Below are positions 23,094 through 27,086 of a DNA stretch of 27,086 nucleotides, in pieces. This DNA comes from Spirochaetia bacterium (lineage in GTDB: Bacteria; Spirochaetota; Spirochaetia; Treponematales; Treponemataceae), in the NCBI GenBank assembly GCA_900769325.1, contig CAAGGF010000022.1, positions 1 through 27,086 on the forward strand, in the 5' to 3' direction. Under the pieces are notes generated by a model. The model was not told the DNA's origin. It saw only the letters and a program-made list of their open reading frames with translations, and ran no database searches. The stretch's first letter is position 1; each line of letters opens with the position of its first letter. A program made the position numbers and the translations under genes.

Positions 23094-23882
23094 TTAAGAA
23101 TTCATCGATTTTGATTTTTCAAATGCTTTTGTAACGGCCTTGATGACTGCACTTCTGAATCCTGATTCTTCTAGGGCACTTATTCCTTCGATTGTTGTTC
23201 CGGCTGGTGAAGTTACTGAATCTTTTAAAACTGCCGGATGTTTTTGCGTTTCAAGAACGAGTTCTGCAGAACCTTTGACAGTTTGCGAAGCGTAAATGTA
23301 AGCCTGATTTCTAGGCATTCCGCATTTTACCGCTGCATCAGCCATTGCTTCGATGAACATGAAAACAAATGCAGGTCCTGAACCGCTTACTGCCGTTACG
23401 CAATCCATAAGATTTTCCGGAACGATTTCGACTTTTCCAGTTGATTCAAGAATTTTTTTGATTTCGTCTGATTCTTCTTGAGAAATATTTTTCCCGAACG
23501 AAAGTGCTGTCATTCCCTGTTTGATTTGACACGGAACATTCGGCATAATTCTTGCAAATTTTGCGTTTGCCATTGATTCAAGTTTTTGAATTGTAATTCC
23601 AGCCGCCATTGAAATTATCACGGCATCAGATGGAATTTTTGAAGCGATTTCTGTGAAAACATCTTTTAAAAATGTAGGTTTTACAGCGATAAAAATATAT
23701 TTTGCATTTTTTATTGATTCTGAATTTGTGTTTGAAAAGTTACAGCCGATTTCTTCTGCGAATTCTTTAGCTTTTTCCGGCGTTCTGTTTGAAACTGAAA
23801 TTTCTTTTGGCGGAATTACATTTGCTACGGCGCGAATTATCGCTTTTCCCATTGAACCTGTTCCGATACATGCAATTTTCAT
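23094..23882 (-). CDS. proC: Pyrroline-5-carboxylate reductase
   Basis: A 262-residue NAD(P)H-dependent enzyme catalysing the last step of proline synthesis. The Rossmann motif is ACIGTGSMGKAI (Gly7, Gly9, Gly12), followed by the family segments FARIMPNVPCQIKQGMTAL, VSGSGPAFVFMFIEAMADAA and SVTSPAGTTIEGISALEESG. It is the last gene of proA-proB-proC, with a 12-base gap after proB containing AGAAGG. It converges with the methyltransferase gene, seven bases apart. Confidence 0.97.
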   Translation of the reverse strand: MKIACIGTGSMGKAIIRAVANVIPPKEISVSNRTPEKAKEFAEEIGCNFSNTNSESIKNAKYIFIAVKPTFLKDVFTEIASKIPSDAVIISMAAGITIQKLESMANAKFARIMPNVPCQIKQGMTALSFGKNISQEESDEIKKILESTGKVEIVPENLMDCVTAVSGSGPAFVFMFIEAMADAAVKCGMPRNQAYIYASQTVKGSAELVLETQKHPAVLKDSVTSPAGTTIEGISALEESGFRSAVIKAVTKAFEKSKSMNS

Positions 23883-23894
23883 ATTTACCTTCTT

Positions 23895-24701
23895 TTAAAA
23901 TGATTCAGCAAGAAATAAAGTTCCTTTTGCTTCTTCTGTGGTGAGTTTTTCAAGAATGTTTTCAGAATTTCCGTTGGCAAGAAGAAGCGGAATTCCGTAG
24001 CCGGTAGTTTTTTCTGCAGCCTGAATTTTTGTTTCGATTCCGCCAGTTCCGAATGAATTTGTTCCGCCGATTTTGATTGATTTTCTTAAAGCATCGATGT
24101 CTGAAACGAATTCGATTAATTTTGCGTTCGGATTAGTTTTTGGATTGTCTGTAAAAATTCCGTCGATGTCGCTGAAAAGAATTAACAAATCGGCTGACCA
24201 GATTATTGCAGTCAGTGCACTTAAATTGTCGTTGTCGCCGATTGAAAATTCGTCTGTGCTCACGGAATCGTTTTCGTTTATAATCGGAATTACGCCTTCA
24301 TCTACGAGCGTAAAAATTGTGTTCCGAAGATTTAAAGAACGGTGGTTGTTTTCAAAATCGTCCTTTGTAAAGAGAAGCTGCCCGATGTGAAGATTTTGTG
24401 CCGCAAACGCTTTTCGCCACTGCGACATAAGTTCAACCTGCCCTATCGCACAAAGTGCCTGCCTGAAATGAACATCTTTTTTTCGTGCCCATTCTTTTAA
24501 AGTTGAAACGCCGGAAACTTGTGCCCCTGAAGAAACGAGAACAATCTGTTTTCCCATATCGATGAGTTTTTTGCATTGGCGGGCAAAATTTTCCATAAAC
24601 TCGATGTTTTGAGTTCCGTCTGGTTTTGCAAGCGTGTTGCTTCCGATTTTTATTACGATTTTTCTGGAATTTTTTAATGCTTCTGAAATTGATTTTTCCA
24701 T
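23895..24701 (-). CDS. proB: Glutamate 5-kinase, kinase domain only
   Basis: A 268-residue enzyme phosphorylating glutamate to glutamyl-5-phosphate, the first step of proline synthesis. Motifs are VIKIGSNTLAKPDG, KQIVLVSSGAQVSG, INENDSVSTDEFSIGDND and LLILFSDIDGIFTDNP, all typical of the amino-acid kinase fold. The C-terminal PUA domain of the 367-residue E. coli enzyme is absent; the stop follows directly after the kinase fold (TTEEAKGTLFLAESF). The ATG follows the proA stop without a spacer (TAAATG), so translation is coupled. Product inhibition by proline is expected from the family. Confidence 0.96.
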   Translation of the reverse strand: MEKSISEALKNSRKIVIKIGSNTLAKPDGTQNIEFMENFARQCKKLIDMGKQIVLVSSGAQVSGVSTLKEWARKKDVHFRQALCAIGQVELMSQWRKAFAAQNLHIGQLLFTKDDFENNHRSLNLRNTIFTLVDEGVIPIINENDSVSTDEFSIGDNDNLSALTAIIWSADLLILFSDIDGIFTDNPKTNPNAKLIEFVSDIDALRKSIKIGGTNSFGTGGIETKIQAAEKTTGYGIPLLLANGNSENILEKLTTEEAKGTLFLAESF

Positions 24702-25970
24702 TTAACGAACCTGCCCTTCTCCGTCGATTAAATATTTTGTGGTTGTAAGTGCCTTGATTCCCATTGGCCCGCGTGCGTGAAGTTTTTGCGTGCTTATTCC
24801 GAGTTCTGCTCCAAAACCGAATTCGCCGCCGTCTGTGAAGCGAGTTGAGGCATTGACATAAACGCAGCTTGCATCGATTTTTGACTGAAAAAGTCTGGCA
24901 TTCTGCAAATTTTCTGTGATGATGCTTTCGCTGTGCTTTGTGTTGTGGCTGTTTATGTAAGAAATTGCTTCCTGAACTGAACTGACTGTTTTTATGCAAC
25001 ATTCATAGTCGAGATATTCATTGCCGAAGTCGCTTTCCTGTGCTTTGAAAAATTTTGTTTTTTCATCCTGAATTTGATTTAAAACCTGGAAAGATTCTTC
25101 GTCGGCATGAAAAACAACTCTTCCGTCAAATTTTTGAATTAAAATTGGAAGAAATTCGCAGGCAATTTTTTGATTCACGACGATACATTCAATTGCGTTG
25201 CAGACACTCGGACGCTGAATTTTTGCGTTTTCTGCGATTTTTGCCGCCATCTGTAAATCTGCAAATTCATCGATATAAAGGTGACAGACACCGCTTCCTG
25301 TTTCGATTACTGGAATTTTTGCATTTTGAACGACATTCTGAATTAAATTTTTTCCGCCTCGTGGAAGAACGACATCGATTTTTCCTGTTGCGTTTAAAAT
25401 CTGGTCAACATCGTCGTGATTGTGTTCCTGAACATCTACAAGTTCTATTGACTGCGGAATTCCGAATTGTGAAGAAGAAAGTGCGTCTTTTATAATTTGA
25501 ACGATTTTTTTGTTTGAATTGTACGCCGAAGCAGAACCGCGCAGAAGAATTGAATTTCCGCTTTTGTATGCGAGGCAGAATGCGTCAACTGTAACATTTG
25601 GGCGGCTTTCGTAAATTATTGCGACAACTCCGAGCGGAACGCGAACCTGTCTGATTGTAAGTCCGTTTGGAGTTTTCCAGCCGCTGATTTCTTCGCCAAT
25701 CGGGTCAGTCTGTGAAATTAAAAGTTTTATGCTTTGTAAAATTCCGTCGATTCTGGAATCCGTGAGAGTGAGACGGTCGATTAATGAAGGTTTTGTATTT
25801 TTTGATTCTGCGTTTTGAATGTCGATTTTATTTGCTTCAAGAATTGCTTTTCTGTTTTTGTCGATTGCAGAATAAACGGCGGTCAAGGCAGAATTTTTTT
25901 GTTCTGCTGTTTGTGATGAAAGTTTTTCTGAGCCTTCTTTTAAGGATAAACTGATTTGTTCTAGATTCAT
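24702..25970 (-). CDS. proA: Gamma-glutamyl phosphate reductase (glutamate-5-semialdehyde dehydrogenase)
   Basis: A 422-residue NADPH-dependent reductase for the second step of proline synthesis. The catalytic cysteine is Cys257 in RPSVCNAIECIVV. Other landmarks are IYESRPNVTVDAFCLAYKSGN, VLPRGGKNLIQ, ETGSGVCHLYID and the C-terminal TDGGEFGFGAELGISTQKLHARGPMG region. AGGGG lies about nine bases before the ATG. It is the first gene of proA-proB-proC. The order puts proA before proB, the reverse of the common proBA order. Confidence 0.97.
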   Translation of the reverse strand: MNLEQISLSLKEGSEKLSSQTAEQKNSALTAVYSAIDKNRKAILEANKIDIQNAESKNTKPSLIDRLTLTDSRIDGILQSIKLLISQTDPIGEEISGWKTPNGLTIRQVRVPLGVVAIIYESRPNVTVDAFCLAYKSGNSILLRGSASAYNSNKKIVQIIKDALSSSQFGIPQSIELVDVQEHNHDDVDQILNATGKIDVVLPRGGKNLIQNVVQNAKIPVIETGSGVCHLYIDEFADLQMAAKIAENAKIQRPSVCNAIECIVVNQKIACEFLPILIQKFDGRVVFHADEESFQVLNQIQDEKTKFFKAQESDFGNEYLDYECCIKTVSSVQEAISYINSHNTKHSESIITENLQNARLFQSKIDASCVYVNASTRFTDGGEFGFGAELGISTQKLHARGPMGIKALTTTKYLIDGEGQVR

Positions 25971-26008
25971 ATCCGGCCCCTGTAAAAAGTCGAAAAATTT
26001 TAATTTGT

Positions 26009-26542
26009 TTAGTAATTTGCAAGAAAATACATTCCGAGAAGAACGGCGTTTTTATATTTTTCCTGAGACCATTCAGCGTTTTTTGGAAGATTTTGAACAT
26101 AGCACCAGAAAATTCCGAATTCCGGGTCGATTCTTAGAGAATATTCGCAGAAATCCCACGCTTTTGCCTGCTGCCCGAACATAAGGTAAACGGCTGCATC
26201 GAGAATTTCGAGGAAAGTTCCGTAAGATTCCTGCCAGTTGATTGGAGAAGAAAAAAGATTTTCTAATTGATAAAGAATTTGCTGCTTTACGGCAATGTCA
26301 GATTTTTCTACCCAAGTTTTTTCGATTAAGAGTTTGAGGTTTTTTGTAAAACTTGCGGTTAATTTATCGTAGAATTCTTGATTTTGAAGGGAAAATTCGC
26401 CGGTAAAACCGAACATTTGTGCAATTAAATCGACGGATTTTTGGTCGTTTTCTGAAGTTTCTGTAAAATTTTGGATTGCTTGAATTGTTTCTAAATTAAT
26501 AAAATCGCTTAGGATACTTTTAAGATTATCTGAAAATGCCAT
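26009..26542 (-). CDS. Hypothetical protein
   Basis: A 177-residue, apparently cytosolic protein without signal peptide or membrane segment. It is mostly helical in appearance and acidic, with aromatic-rich C-terminal segments (QQAKAWDFCEYSLRIDPEFG and SQEKYKNAVLLGMYFLANY) that could form a TPR-like helical pair. I do not recognise the family. It lies upstream of proA with a 38-base gap and may be cotranscribed with the proline genes. The -10 sits five bases before the ATG and there is no Shine-Dalgarno. Confidence 0.75.
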   Translation of the reverse strand: MAFSDNLKSILSDFINLETIQAIQNFTETSENDQKSVDLIAQMFGFTGEFSLQNQEFYDKLTASFTKNLKLLIEKTWVEKSDIAVKQQILYQLENLFSSPINWQESYGTFLEILDAAVYLMFGQQAKAWDFCEYSLRIDPEFGIFWCYVQNLPKNAEWSQEKYKNAVLLGMYFLANY

Positions 26543-26576
26543 ACTGAATATTAAAATTAAAATGCTTTTTTTTCAA
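26543..26576 (-). promoter_or_regulatory. Promoter touching the start codon of the 26542 gene (leaderless candidate)
   Basis: On the minus strand TTGAAA (26576-26571), a 17-base spacer and TAATAT (26553-26548) are followed by five bases before the ATG. This resembles the dnaA and argA starts. Confidence 0.45.
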
Positions 26577-26590
26577 GTACCAGTTTTTTT

Positions 26591-27086
26591 TCAATTTTGC
26601 AGGTTCGCAGGAATTAAAATCGATGAAATTAGTTCTGATTCGGTGTATTTTACGGCGGAAGTTGAATAATTTAATATCTGTACTGGATTTTCGGCGGTGA
26701 AATTATTTGAAACGATATTTTCAAGATTTTTTATGATTATTTCGAGGAGTTTTCTGTCGTGGAGAGATTTTGAGTGGCTGCTGATGATGTAATCAAAATC
26801 TAGAGAAAGTGCTTTTCTGTATGTTTCAAGAGTTTCTGCGGGCGTTGAAGATTCTTCCATAAAAAGCCAGAGTTCTTCGCTGATTGCATCCCCGGAAATC
26901 AAAATTTTTTCTTCGTTTACGAGAAATCCTGTGCTTCCTGTAGTGTGCCCTGAAAGATTTACAGACCGAACTGTAATTCCGCCTAAATCGAAAAAAGCGT
27001 TTTCCGAGAGTTTTGACGGAATTTTTTCAGTAAACGAGCCGAATTTAATTCTGTCTTCGTCATTGAAAAATTTTTCTTCGCGTTCA
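26591..27086 (-). CDS. Metallo-beta-lactamase-fold hydrolase (5' end outside window)
   Basis: The C-terminal 164 residues of a metallohydrolase; the N-terminus with the HxHxDH motif lies beyond the right edge. The frame is open from base 27085. It shows VRSVNLSGHTTGSTGFLV (a metal-ligand His in the usual PGHTPG position) and ILISGDAISEE with the bridging-Asp position, then a helical C-terminus containing IISSHSKSLHD, whose His may be the last metal ligand. The fold is secure; the substrate cannot be told. It ends 48 bases before the hypothetical gene. Confidence 0.88.
   Translation of the reverse strand, partial: EREEKFFNDEDRIKFGSFTEKIPSKLSENAFFDLGGITVRSVNLSGHTTGSTGFLVNEEKILISGDAISEELWLFMEESSTPAETLETYRKALSLDFDYIISSHSKSLHDRKLLEIIIKNLENIVSNNFTAENPVQILNYSTSAVKYTESELISSILIPANLQN

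Noticed and set aside
24433..25495. Long open frames overlapping proA and proB in other frames
   Set aside because: They are basic, Arg/His/Phe-rich shadow translations of well-identified proA and proB.

Overview
The window is a low-GC chromosomal segment carrying the replication-origin neighbourhood of a spirochaete, most probably a Treponema. The family-level evidence is the gene order dnaA-dnaN-recF-DUF721 followed by rpmH-rnpA-yidD-yidC-khpB, with gyrA and gyrB alongside, relaxed spirochaete-like lipoprotein signals, and a cyclophilin-FKBP fusion of a kind reported from treponemes. The genus is an inference from gene content, because no rRNA is present.

Left part (1-4950): an iron-uptake operon, feoA-feoA-feoB on the minus strand, with feoB cut by the window edge. 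It is driven by a near-consensus promoter overlapped by two palindromes. Next comes a plus-strand vitamin B12 unit: a cobalamin riboswitch, a lipoprotein gene, and a BtuB-like TonB-dependent receptor overlapping it by one base.

Origin part (4951-15449): 1.27 kb of very AT-rich DNA without genes carries five ParB/Spo0J-type parS sites and two long palindromes. Each palindrome is a facing pair of perfect DnaA boxes, and the two cores are exact reverse complements. Then follow gyrA and gyrB (minus strand, gyrB upstream of gyrA) and dnaA, dnaN, recF and dciA/DUF721 (plus strand). The 328-bp dnaA-dnaN gap holds DnaA boxes, six DnaA-trio-like triplets and a 28-bp perfect AT palindrome, which together look like the unwinding site of oriC. 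Hand counts on sampled lines show C>G on the plus strand left of this gap and G>C to its right, whatever the gene orientation, so the replichore switch appears to lie there.

Right part (15450-27086): the plus-strand run rpmH, rnpA, yidD, yidC, khpB (translation, RNA processing, membrane-protein insertion); two tandem 71-bp palindromic repeats; a secreted protein of unknown function; and a cyclophilin-FKBP lipoprotein. Then come argA (minus), a SpoU/TrmH rRNA or tRNA methyltransferase (plus), the proline operon proA-proB-proC (minus), a hypothetical protein and a truncated metallo-beta-lactamase-fold hydrolase (both minus).

The most notable observations are the parS/DnaA-box palindrome region lying some 7 kb from the apparent unwinding site, the DnaA-trio element, and three genes (dnaA, argA and the 26542 hypothetical) whose -10 box sits 5-6 bases before the start codon with no Shine-Dalgarno sequence, suggesting leaderless mRNAs. 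No tRNA, rRNA, CRISPR array, insertion sequence or phage gene was seen.
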